A DNA stretch of 64,000 nucleotides from Thermoanaerobaculia bacterium (GTDB taxonomy: Bacteria; Acidobacteriota; Thermoanaerobaculia; Multivoradales; J023). Below the pieces are notes generated by a model. That model was given only the letters and a program-made list of their open reading frames with translations. It had not been told where the DNA came from and did not search any database. Both the position numbers and the translations under genes were made by a program. The stretch covers positions 276,934-340,933 of the forward strand of contig JAUIJL010000009.1 in NCBI GenBank assembly GCA_030431255.1, given 5' to 3'. Each line of letters starts with the position of its first letter. The first letter of the stretch is position 1. This document shows, piece after piece, positions 24,639 through 32,276 of this stretch.

Positions 24639-25369
24639 TCGAGCACCAGCTCCAATCCCAGGTGTTTAAAGATCCGACGTAAATAACCCCGGGTTTCGCG
24701 ATAGGGAGGCACTCCGCCGTATCGAGCGACCGTGCCTTCGCCGGAGTTATAGGCCGCCAGCACCCGGGTCAGATCATCGTCGAATCTATCCGCCAGCCAA
24801 CGGAGGTATCGGCAGCCCGCGTCGACATTTAGGGCCGGCTCAAAGGAAAGATCGGGATCCAAGCCGAAACGCTCCGCGGTCGCCGGCATCAGCTGCATCA
24901 GCCCGCGGGCGCCTTTGACCGAAACCGCCTTCGGCCGATAGGCGGATTCTGCCCGGATCACCGCCGAGACCAAAGCCGGATTGAGACCGTGGCGCTGTGC
25001 GGTCTCGTGGATCAGCTCGCCGTAGGGTCCTTCCGGAACCGCTTGAGCCGAATCGAATCTCAAGGGAAAGACCCACGGAGCCGTGCTGTCCATGGGCTCG
25101 GGATCCTCCGCCACCACGTCGTCGATCACCCGGCTGATCCGTCGCAGGGGCAAGACCATGATGCCGCCGGACGGCAGCTCCAAACGCACCTTCTCGCCTT
25201 CCACCGAATAGGCGTCGACCCTGATGAAATGGCCGTCGGTGAACACCACCAGCTCCGCCGAGCCCGGCGCCGGCGAGGTCAATGACATCGCAGCCGACAA
25301 GACGAGGGCGAACCAGACGCACTGCGGGCGTCGACTCGAGGGCTCAGCTGCGGGGGTGGAATCGATCAT
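24623..25369 (-). CDS. Secreted SLT-type lytic transglycosylase
   Basis: This 248-aa protein has a signal peptide (core FALVLSAAMSL) and an N-terminal region with a short SH3-like beta segment. The C-terminal SLT domain has HETAQRHGLNPALVSAVIRAESAYRPKAVS, which holds the catalytic Glu of the ES motif. MQLMPATAERFGL, LNVDAGCRYLRWLADRF and LAAYNSGEGTV follow, as in Slt/MltC/EmtA-like enzymes that cleave peptidoglycan between MurNAc and GlcNAc. The gene start overlaps the end of the xerD-type gene by 26 nt on the same strand. The 3' end lies in a tandem 15-bp repeat. Confidence 0.88.
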   Translation of the reverse strand: MIDSTPAAEPSSRRPQCVWFALVLSAAMSLTSPAPGSAELVVFTDGHFIRVDAYSVEGEKVRLELPSGGIMVLPLRRISRVIDDVVAEDPEPMDSTAPWVFPLRFDSAQAVPEGPYGELIHETAQRHGLNPALVSAVIRAESAYRPKAVSVKGARGLMQLMPATAERFGLDPDLSFEPALNVDAGCRYLRWLADRFDDDLTRVLAAYNSGEGTVARYGGVPPYRETRGYLRRIFKHLGLELVLEPTSS

Positions 25370-26243
25370 AGAGGCTCTTCAGCCGGGTTTGATGGATGTG
25401 GGTGTAGATCTGGGTCGTGGAAATATCCGAGTGGCCCAACATCATCTGCACGGAACGTAGATCCGCGCCGTGCTCGAGAAGATGGGTGGCGAAGCTGTGA
25501 CGCAACACGTGGGGCGAAAGCTCCTTCAGCCCGAGGTGGAGACCGTAGGATTTCAGCAGCTTCCAGAAGCCTTGACGGGTCATGCGTCGGCCCAGACGGC
25601 TGACGAAGACGTCTCCGTGGCGCCCTTTGGCCAAACGTGGCCGAGCTTCCTCTAGATATTTACGTAACCACTCCTCCGCCCGTTCACCCACCGGCACGAT
25701 TCTTTCTTTGGAGCCCTTTCCTAAAACCACGATGAAGCCTTGATCCAGCCGCAACTGGATCAGCTGCAAACCCACCAGCTCGCTGACCCGCAACCCGGAC
25801 GCATAGAGCAGCTCGATCATCGCCTTGTCACGAATCCCGAGCTCGTCGCTGAGATCGGGGGCCGCTAAGAGGGCTTCAACATCTTGTTCCGAAAGGACTT
25901 TCGGCAGCTGCTTCCACTGCTTCGGCGACACCAGGTTGATCGCCGGATTGTCTTCCCGACGGCCGTCGAGCACCAAATAGCTGTAGAAACCGCGAATGGC
26001 CGCCAATGCCCGGGCCGTGGAGCGGCTGGACAACCCGCCCTCCCGGAGCCGACGCAGATGGCCTTGTAGGTCCGGCGCTCCGGCCGTCAGAAGATCCACC
26101 CGACGCTCGTCGAGGTCCCGCCCCAGCCGGTTCAGATCCCGCTCATAGGCGCGAACCGTGTGCCCCGACAATCCCCGCTCCATGGCCAGGGAGTCGAGAT
26201 AGGCCTCCACCGAGCGACGCCAGAGGTCCGCCATCGTGCTCAC
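25344..26243 (-). CDS. xerD: XerC/XerD-type tyrosine recombinase
   Basis: The product is 299 aa, of typical XerD length. A SAM-like N-terminal domain (residues 10-100, YLDSLAMERGLSGHTVRAYERDL) is followed by the catalytic domain with Arg in ASGLRVSEL and Lys in KGSKERIVP. HVLRHSFATHLLEHGADL, LGHSDISTTQIYTH and the nucleophile Tyr complete the R-K-H-R-H-Y set. The GTG start at 26243 overlaps the stop of the LeuA-like gene by 4 nt; an ATG three codons in is an alternative. XerD with XerC resolves chromosome dimers at dif. I cannot distinguish XerC from XerD with certainty by eye. Confidence 0.85.
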   Translation of the reverse strand: MSTMADLWRRSVEAYLDSLAMERGLSGHTVRAYERDLNRLGRDLDERRVDLLTAGAPDLQGHLRRLREGGLSSRSTARALAAIRGFYSYLVLDGRREDNPAINLVSPKQWKQLPKVLSEQDVEALLAAPDLSDELGIRDKAMIELLYASGLRVSELVGLQLIQLRLDQGFIVVLGKGSKERIVPVGERAEEWLRKYLEEARPRLAKGRHGDVFVSRLGRRMTRQGFWKLLKSYGLHLGLKELSPHVLRHSFATHLLEHGADLRSVQMMLGHSDISTTQIYTHIHQTRLKSLYDRFHPRS

Positions 26244-27514
26244 CCAACGAGCCGGCTGTCGTGCTCGCGCACGATCGCCTCGATCTCCGCCTCGTCGAGC
26301 ACCTCGGTGGCTTCCTTTGCCCGTTTGAAGATGGCTTGAACGACCTCCTCCCGGGGCTCGAAGCCACGCTCCTCGAGCCAGTGAACGACGTTCGAAAGGC
26401 CGCTCATGGGCCCGACCTCGATCAGCTGACGGCTGCCCACCAAGGACGCCGGCACGCTGGAGTAGACCCGATCCGCCAGCCAGGCCTGGCCTTTTTTGCG
26501 CGCTTTGATGATCGCCGCGGCGTGCACGCCGGTGGCGGTCCGGAAGGCGTCACGGCCGACCACCGGATAGTTGTCGGGGAAGGGCACGCCGGTGCATTCG
26601 TGCACCACCTCGCAATAGCTCTGCAGGCGGGTCAAATCTCGCTCGCTCCATCCCAACAACGCCATATTCACCAGCAGCAAATCGATCGGCGTATTGCCCA
26701 CCCGCTCGCCGACCCCGAGGCAGGTGCCGTGCAGGCGATCGGCACCGGCGGTGGCCGCCGCCAGGGCGTTGGCCACCGACAAGCCACGATCGCGATGACC
26801 GTGCCAATCCACTTTGATCTTCTCGCCCGTGGCGTCGACCACGGCACGAATGAAGCGCACGCATTCTTTGGCGCCCCGTGGCGTGGCATGGCCGACGGTA
26901 TCCGCCACGCACACCCGCTTGGCCCCGGCCTCCACCGCCGCCGTGTAGAGCCGACGCAGGTCTTCGGGTTTGGCCCGGGTCGTGTCCTCCGTGACGTACA
27001 TCACGGGCAGGTTGTTGCGGGTGCAGAAGCTCACCGCTTCCTCGGTCAGCCGAACCAGACGGTCGACCTCCCATTCCTCGGCGAATTGACGGATCGGGCT
27101 CGAGCCGATGAACGCCGCCACCTCGATGGCGATGCCGGACCGCTGGGACAGCTCGACGATCGGCTCGATATCGGAAACCACCGTGCGCGCCGCAGCGTTG
27201 GGAGCCACACAGAGCTTGTGATCGACGATCTCCTTGGCGATGCGCAGCACATCGTCGAAGACGTGCTTGCCCGCGGCCGGCAACCCGATGTCCGCGCCGT
27301 CGATGCCCAAATCGTGCATCATGTGCACGATCTCGAGCTTTCGCTCGATCGATGGGGTTTGCACCGAGGGCGATTGCAGACCGTCTCTCAAGGTCTCGTC
27401 GTCGAGCTCGATGCGACGCTCTTGAAGGTCGATTTGGGCGGGGCCGTTCCAATCGTAGATCAGCTCCGACTCCTCGGGATTGCTCATCTCCGCTGCCTCT
27501 CCGCTTTCCATCAT
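26240..27514 (-). CDS. Isopropylmalate/homocitrate synthase-family acyltransferase (LeuA-like)
   Basis: This 424-aa protein belongs to the HMGL/DRE-TIM metallolyase superfamily. DETLRDGLQSP is the catalytic Arg-Asp box and DWHGHRDRG carries the metal-binding His pair. LHGTCLGVGERVGNTPID is the signature of alpha-isopropylmalate/homocitrate/citramalate synthases. It lacks the C-terminal leucine-binding regulatory domain, so it resembles short LeuA2, homocitrate or related synthases. The ATG overlaps the stop of a LeuB-like dehydrogenase gene (ATGA), so the two enzymes probably work in one 2-oxoacid chain-elongation route. The isomerase subunits (LeuC/LeuD) are not in the window, and the substrate is unknown. 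Confidence 0.85.
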   Translation of the reverse strand: MMESGEAAEMSNPEESELIYDWNGPAQIDLQERRIELDDETLRDGLQSPSVQTPSIERKLEIVHMMHDLGIDGADIGLPAAGKHVFDDVLRIAKEIVDHKLCVAPNAAARTVVSDIEPIVELSQRSGIAIEVAAFIGSSPIRQFAEEWEVDRLVRLTEEAVSFCTRNNLPVMYVTEDTTRAKPEDLRRLYTAAVEAGAKRVCVADTVGHATPRGAKECVRFIRAVVDATGEKIKVDWHGHRDRGLSVANALAAATAGADRLHGTCLGVGERVGNTPIDLLLVNMALLGWSERDLTRLQSYCEVVHECTGVPFPDNYPVVGRDAFRTATGVHAAAIIKARKKGQAWLADRVYSSVPASLVGSRQLIEVGPMSGLSNVVHWLEERGFEPREEVVQAIFKRAKEATEVLDEAEIEAIVREHDSRLVG

Positions 27515-28626
27515 CGGCCACCTTCGGCGATCAGCCGGGATACGTGATCTCCCACCTCGGAGGTGGACAGCTCACCGCCGACGTCGGGAGTGCATTTGAG
27601 CTCACGCAGGCTTTGGGTGACGGCGTCCTCGACGGCTTTGGACGCCTCGCCGTGGCCGAGGTGGTCGAGCATCAGGGCCGCTGAAATCATCGCCGCCATG
27701 GGATTGGCCCGACCGGTGCCGGCGTATTTCGGCGCTGAGCCGTGCACCGGCTCGAACATCGACACCTTGCCCGGGTTGACGTTGGCGGAAGCCGCCAGCC
27801 CCAGCCCGCCTTGGAGCGCGGCGCCCAGGTCGGTGAGGATGTCACCGAACATATTATTGGTGACGATGACGTCGAAACGCTCGGGAGCCCGGATCAGCTG
27901 CATGGCCAAGGCGTCGACATAGAAATGATCGGTTTCGATGCCGGGAAATTCTTCCGCCACCTCGGCAAAACACCTTTGCCAAAGGTCGTGACCAAATCGC
28001 ATGACATTCGACTTATCGCTCATGGTCACCCGAGAGCGGCCGTGGGCGACGGCATATTCGAAGGCCGCGCGAATGATCCGTTCGACTCCCTTCCGGGTGT
28101 GGACCTCTTCCTGCACCGCCACCTCGTCCGGAGTGCCCTTTTTGAAGTTGCCGCCGATCCCCACGTAAGCACCTTCGGTGTTCTCACGGAAAACCGCCAG
28201 ATCGACGTCCGCCGGCACCTTGCCTTTGAGCGGGCAGAGGCGTTCGTCGTAGAGCTTAATCGGGCGGAAGTTGATGAAGAGGTCGAGCCCGAAGCGGATA
28301 CCCAAGAGGATGTCCCGGGCGTGTCGCATATCGGGCACCCGCTCGTCGCCGTAAGCGCCGATGAAGATCGCCGACCAATGGTCGCGAAAATCGTCGAGGG
28401 CTCCGTCCGGCATGGTTTCCCCGGTTTCCAGGTAGCGATCGGCGTTCCAGGGGAATTCGTGCAGCTCCAGGGGTAGCTGGAAGCGCGACTTGACGGCTTC
28501 CAGGACTTTGACCGCTTCCACGGTGACATCCACCCCCACACCGTCTCCAGGAAGAACGGCGATCTTCTGTGGAGACGACTTCAGTGGGGAGGACGATTCG
28601 GCAGGGGATTCTAGCTCGGTTGGCAT
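27511..28626 (-). CDS. Isocitrate/isopropylmalate dehydrogenase-family enzyme (LeuB-like)
   Basis: This 371-aa beta-decarboxylating dehydrogenase starts with an ATG 8 nt after AGGA. Visible family signatures are the N-terminal LPGDGVGVDVT, FRENTEGAYVG around the substrate-binding Arg, KSNVMRFG, and NMFGDILTDLGAALQGGLGLA with the metal-binding Asp residues. FEPVHGSAPKYAGTGRANP follows in the cofactor region. The spacing and FRENTEG motif fit 3-isopropylmalate, D-malate/tartrate or homoisocitrate dehydrogenases. The exact 2-hydroxyacid cannot be assigned. It overlaps the LeuA-like gene by 4 nt. Confidence 0.87.
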   Translation of the reverse strand: MPTELESPAESSSPLKSSPQKIAVLPGDGVGVDVTVEAVKVLEAVKSRFQLPLELHEFPWNADRYLETGETMPDGALDDFRDHWSAIFIGAYGDERVPDMRHARDILLGIRFGLDLFINFRPIKLYDERLCPLKGKVPADVDLAVFRENTEGAYVGIGGNFKKGTPDEVAVQEEVHTRKGVERIIRAAFEYAVAHGRSRVTMSDKSNVMRFGHDLWQRCFAEVAEEFPGIETDHFYVDALAMQLIRAPERFDVIVTNNMFGDILTDLGAALQGGLGLAASANVNPGKVSMFEPVHGSAPKYAGTGRANPMAAMISAALMLDHLGHGEASKAVEDAVTQSLRELKCTPDVGGELSTSEVGDHVSRLIAEGGR

Positions 28627-28649
28627 TGATGAAATCCTAACATAGGGGG

Positions 28650-28678
28650 TGCTTCAGGCTGTGATGCTTCAGGCTGTG
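28650..28678. repeat. 14-bp direct repeat in a short intergenic spacer
   Basis: TGCTTCAGGCTGTG occurs at 28650-28663 and again at 28665-28678, separated by one A, between the LeuB-like start and the DUF2071 stop. No palindrome is visible. It is probably a local duplication; a binding-site role is possible but unsupported. Confidence 0.5.
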
Positions 28679-28697
28679 GTTTCGTGCGCCGACGGCT

Positions 28698-29459
28698 TCA
28701 GCAGTCGGACACCGCGGCCACCATCCGATGACGGTTGGGCAAGCTCATCAGCCGGGGCTTGCCGACCTCGAATTGAAAAGGAATCTCGGGGCACAGCCAC
28801 GACGAATGGGGTACCGACCAATGATCCATGGTGAGCGTTGGGAAGGCTTCCGCCAAGACCCCAGCGGTTTGAATCTCCGCCGCCAAGGGCCAGATTTCCG
28901 TCGTCGCCCGGCTCTTATTCACCGAGCGCAGACGATCTTCCCACATGGCATATCCCTTGCGGCGTTGTTGAAAATATTCGACGGCGCGGGTCCAGCCCCC
29001 GAGATCCGGACCGTCTCCCAAAATCGGAGACGCGATCCTCGCCGAAACCTCGAGGGCATGCCGATTGCTCAGGCTCCAGCGCCAACCGCCGACCTCGGGA
29101 TCGTCGGACGGCGACGGGTAGACAAATCGCCCGGCCGTGGCCGGCTGGCGACCGGCCACCCGTGACATCGGCAGGACCCAAAACGGCACCAACGTGCGCA
29201 GGTAGAGCACCGAGCGGGCACCCGACGCATCTCGGACGTAGATGCGCAAATTCATTTGTGGGTAGGACAGGCGGAAAAAGGGCAGGACCTGCGCATGCAG
29301 CCCGATGAAGCGGAACAACAACGCGGTGACGAATACCCAATCCTGATCCCGCCAACGATGGATCTCGTAGCCGAGCTCACCCGGCAGGGGCGGAGCGGCA
29401 TCGAGCGGGATCGCCCAATTGAGATAGAGACAATCTCGTGCGTTCGTGCTGAGTCGCAT
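28698..29459 (-). CDS. DUF2071 (YqjF-like) protein
   Basis: The product is 253 aa from the ATG at 29459, which has AGGAAGGA 8 nt upstream; a longer upstream frame runs into coaD. The sequence fits the DUF2071/YqjF acetoacetate-decarboxylase-like beta-fold. DCLYLNWAIPLD at the N terminus is followed by FVTALLFRFIGLHAQVLPFFRLSYPQMNLR, a later VLPMSRVAG, and the C-terminal FQFEVGKPRLMSLPNRH. No catalytic residue can be assigned; function is unknown for most members. It lies 26 nt downstream of coaD on the same strand. Confidence 0.75.
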   Translation of the reverse strand: MRLSTNARDCLYLNWAIPLDAAPPLPGELGYEIHRWRDQDWVFVTALLFRFIGLHAQVLPFFRLSYPQMNLRIYVRDASGARSVLYLRTLVPFWVLPMSRVAGRQPATAGRFVYPSPSDDPEVGGWRWSLSNRHALEVSARIASPILGDGPDLGGWTRAVEYFQQRRKGYAMWEDRLRSVNKSRATTEIWPLAAEIQTAGVLAEAFPTLTMDHWSVPHSSWLCPEIPFQFEVGKPRLMSLPNRHRMVAAVSDC

Positions 29460-29485
29460 CGAGCCGGTCCTTCCTGACGCAGTCT

Positions 29486-29962
29486 CTATCGGGCCAGGCG
29501 ACGCAATACTTGGGGTGGCAGCAAACCTTGGCAATCTCCGCCCAGGAGATAGACCTCTTTCACCAAGCGGCTCGACAAATAGCTGAATTCTTCCCGAGAG
29601 GTGAGAAAAACCGTCTCCATGCGGCTGTCGAGGCGACGATTCATCAACGCCATCTGGAATTCCGACTCGAAGTCGGACACCGCCCGCAAACCGCGGACAA
29701 TCGTTCGGGCGCCGACCGCCTCCATGAAATGGACCAACAATCCGGAGAAGCTCTCGACTCGAACGCCGTCGAGGTCGTTCAAGGTTTCGTCGATGATTTC
29801 TACCCGCTCCTCCACGGAAAACAGGCCTTTGCCCTTGGAGGTATTGCGCAAAACCGCCACCACCACCTCATCGAAGAGGGGGCGACAACGCTGGATAATG
29901 TCCAGATGACCATTGTGCAACGGGTCGAACGATCCAGGATAGACGGCAATCCTCTGGGTCAT
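29486..29962 (-). CDS. coaD: Phosphopantetheine adenylyltransferase
   Basis: This 158-aa enzyme has the exact length of bacterial CoaD. It uses ATP and 4'-phosphopantetheine to make dephospho-CoA, the penultimate CoA step. AVYPGSFDPLHNGHLDII contains the nucleotidyl-transferase HxGH motif (NGH). VRGLRAVSDFESEFQMALMNRRL and FLTSREEFSYLSSRLVKEV carry the phosphate- and nucleotide-binding residues (SSRxxKE). The ATG at 29962 is preceded by GGAG at 6-nt spacing; the longer upstream frame overlaps the next gene and is spurious. Confidence 0.96.
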   Translation of the reverse strand: MTQRIAVYPGSFDPLHNGHLDIIQRCRPLFDEVVVAVLRNTSKGKGLFSVEERVEIIDETLNDLDGVRVESFSGLLVHFMEAVGARTIVRGLRAVSDFESEFQMALMNRRLDSRMETVFLTSREEFSYLSSRLVKEVYLLGGDCQGLLPPQVLRRLAR

Positions 29963-30012
29963 CAATGGCTCCGGGAAATTTTCGGGCTCCGGGAAGGTCC
30001 CGGCGGTGGGGC

Positions 30013-32217
30013 TCAGTCTGTCGACAAATCCAACGTTACCACGTTGAATGCCGCGTCGGTGAGCCGCAACAACACCCACTGGGCGTCCGCCGGCACCTCG
30101 AGCTCCAATCGCTCTCGGCGGGAATCCAATAGGCCGTCCACCGCCCGAGCCGGCTGCCACTTGCCACCGGCCACGCTCCATTGAGCGTCACGCAAGGGGC
30201 TGCGGGCGTCCTGGACCTCGAGCTCTAGGCGTCCTCCGTTTCGCTTGCGGCTGACCAGCTCCGGAGCCGAGTGATCCACCGTTACCGGATCGCTGAGCTC
30301 GCTACCCTGAAGCGCCCGGGCGCCCAGGTTACCCTCCCGATCGTCGGCGGTGAGACGGAAGCGGTAGATGCCGTCCGGCAACACCGTCGAATCGAAGGAG
30401 AACCAGCTCTCCTCCAGCTCTTCCACCATGGAGATCCATTCTCCACCGCCGGTGTCTCCATAACCGCCGCCATCGGCCTCCCGTCGCACCTCGAGCCGGT
30501 AAACCAATGGGTCGTCGTTGGCGTCGCTCGCCTCCCATTGCAAGGTCCGATACCCCTTCTTCCACAGGGTCTTGAGCTGGCTCGATTCGCGCTCTTTACG
30601 AATCGAGGTGAAGATACCTTCGCGATTCGGCGTCCACGGCTCAAAGGTCGTGGAGGTGGGATTGAAGCTCTGGGGCACGAGGATCAAACCCGGATCGTGG
30701 GCTTCGAACGATTGAATCTCGGGAGCGCGGTTGCGCTGACGATAGCTGAGCTCGGTCCAGCGGACCTCGAGATCTGGCTGATCCCGCAGCTCCATGCGCC
30801 ACTGCAGAAAACGACCGGAAATACCCGCCAGAGAAAGCTCTTCTCGGGCCTCGATATCGTTGGGAATCGACCAGCCCGTCCAAGTGGCGTCGGGCTCGGA
30901 CGACATGCCCGTGCGGAAGCTCACCCGCACCTTCGAGCTACTGGGCGCCTGGCCGTTCCAGCGGAAGACCCCCATATCCGAGGGCTGCTTCAGATCGTAG
31001 ATCTTGCTTTCGTAGGTGCCGCTCGCACGGCGGGAGCCGTCGAGCCGGTAGACCGCGGCGGAATTGGTGGTCACCACCCCGAGATGCCCGTCTGGTCCCT
31101 GGACTAAGGCCACCAGCTGCCGCTCGTCGAGCTCCAGCTCGCGGATCAGCTCATCCCCTTGCAAGCGGTAGAGCCTCCCGTCCTGACCGGTGCCGATCCA
31201 CAGGCCCTTCTCAGCATCGCCCTTCTTGGGTTTACCCGGGTCGGCGCCGAAAGCTGCCAGGGCATGGATCGTCTCATCCTCCAGACGGGCCGCCCGTTCC
31301 ACGGTTCCGTCGCCGTGCAAGCGCAGCACCACGCTGCGGGGTCCTTCGTGATCCCCGGCCCGTGAGCCCAATGTCGGGGTCGGAGCCTCACTCGCCTCCT
31401 CGCCGTTTCCCTGGGCCGACGGCGGGCTGAGATCCACGTAGCTCGCCTCCGACGCCAGCAGGGCGACATAGACGTGCTCGCCGGCGTCGGCGAAATCCAG
31501 CACCTCGGGCTCGTCGGCGTCGTAGAGGGTTTGGGCTTTGCCCTCGGCGTCGATCCGGACCACCAACCCTTGGCCGGCGGTTCCGAGGTAGATCGAGCCG
31601 TCTTCTCTGAGCAAAAGGCTGCGGACATGGGCGTCCGGGCTCTCGTAGAGCACCTCCATCTTCTTGCCGTCCCAACGCACCAAGCGGCCCGGTAATCCGG
31701 TGGCCGCGAGAATCCGTCCCCGGCTGTCCTCCGCCAGACGCCACACATAGGTCGCTTCCGGATCGAAGAGCTGCTCGGTGCCGTCGGCGGTCAGGCGATG
31801 GACCTTGCCGTCGGGCGAGCCGGCCGCGACCACGGACCCGTCCGCGGTGCCGAGAACGGCGAAAATCTCGGGCTCGGGCAGCCGGCCGATTTCCTCGGCC
31901 ACACCGTCTCCGTTCACCCGGAAGATCTTGCCTTCATTGCCGGTTCCGAGAAGCCAAGACTCCCCGTCGGTCGAAGCGGAGTAAACGAAAGGCTCATCCA
32001 ATCCGATCAGACGCTCGATGTCGGGCGCGGTCCTCAGCTCACCTTCGGCACCGATGCTGACCCCTTCCGTCTCCCCTTCGAGGGCCGCCTCCCGACCCGC
32101 GACCCGCAAAATCTCGGTCTCGGCGGCGGACACCACCTCGGGCGAAGCCAGGGCTGCCCCAAAGAGAAGGATCACCATCGCCATGCGGGTCAAAGGTCTC
32201 AAACCAGTAGATTGCAC
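30013..32217 (-). CDS. Secreted beta-propeller / Ig-like protein
   Basis: The product is about 734 aa. The GTG at 32217 is supported by a perfect GAGGAG at 5-nt spacing and gives a normal signal peptide (MAMVILLFGAALA core, cut after VVSA). Longer frames lack these. Residues about 60-410 contain repeated four-stranded blades of the 'DGSxYxGTxGxGLVxRxDxxG' type, as in NHL/two-component-regulator-type propellers. A middle region has FN3-like strands (IQSFEAHDPGLI..., LQWEASDANDDPL-VYRLEV), and a C-terminal beta segment follows. No catalytic site is visible. It follows the S55 peptidase gene on the same strand, so both may act at the envelope. Confidence 0.75.
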   Translation of the reverse strand: MQSTGLRPLTRMAMVILLFGAALASPEVVSAAETEILRVAGREAALEGETEGVSIGAEGELRTAPDIERLIGLDEPFVYSASTDGESWLLGTGNEGKIFRVNGDGVAEEIGRLPEPEIFAVLGTADGSVVAAGSPDGKVHRLTADGTEQLFDPEATYVWRLAEDSRGRILAATGLPGRLVRWDGKKMEVLYESPDAHVRSLLLREDGSIYLGTAGQGLVVRIDAEGKAQTLYDADEPEVLDFADAGEHVYVALLASEASYVDLSPPSAQGNGEEASEAPTPTLGSRAGDHEGPRSVVLRLHGDGTVERAARLEDETIHALAAFGADPGKPKKGDAEKGLWIGTGQDGRLYRLQGDELIRELELDERQLVALVQGPDGHLGVVTTNSAAVYRLDGSRRASGTYESKIYDLKQPSDMGVFRWNGQAPSSSKVRVSFRTGMSSEPDATWTGWSIPNDIEAREELSLAGISGRFLQWRMELRDQPDLEVRWTELSYRQRNRAPEIQSFEAHDPGLILVPQSFNPTSTTFEPWTPNREGIFTSIRKERESSQLKTLWKKGYRTLQWEASDANDDPLVYRLEVRREADGGGYGDTGGGEWISMVEELEESWFSFDSTVLPDGIYRFRLTADDREGNLGARALQGSELSDPVTVDHSAPELVSRKRNGGRLELEVQDARSPLRDAQWSVAGGKWQPARAVDGLLDSRRERLELEVPADAQWVLLRLTDAAFNVVTLDLSTD

Positions 32218-32276
32218 AATAGCTCCTCGATTGCAGAAACAGGATTCTTCACTGAGTTGGAAAACGGGCTGATGCA

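Noticed and set aside
26006..27547. A 513-aa plus-strand frame across xerD and the LeuA-like gene.
   Set aside because: It is antisense to two well-supported genes and lacks domains.
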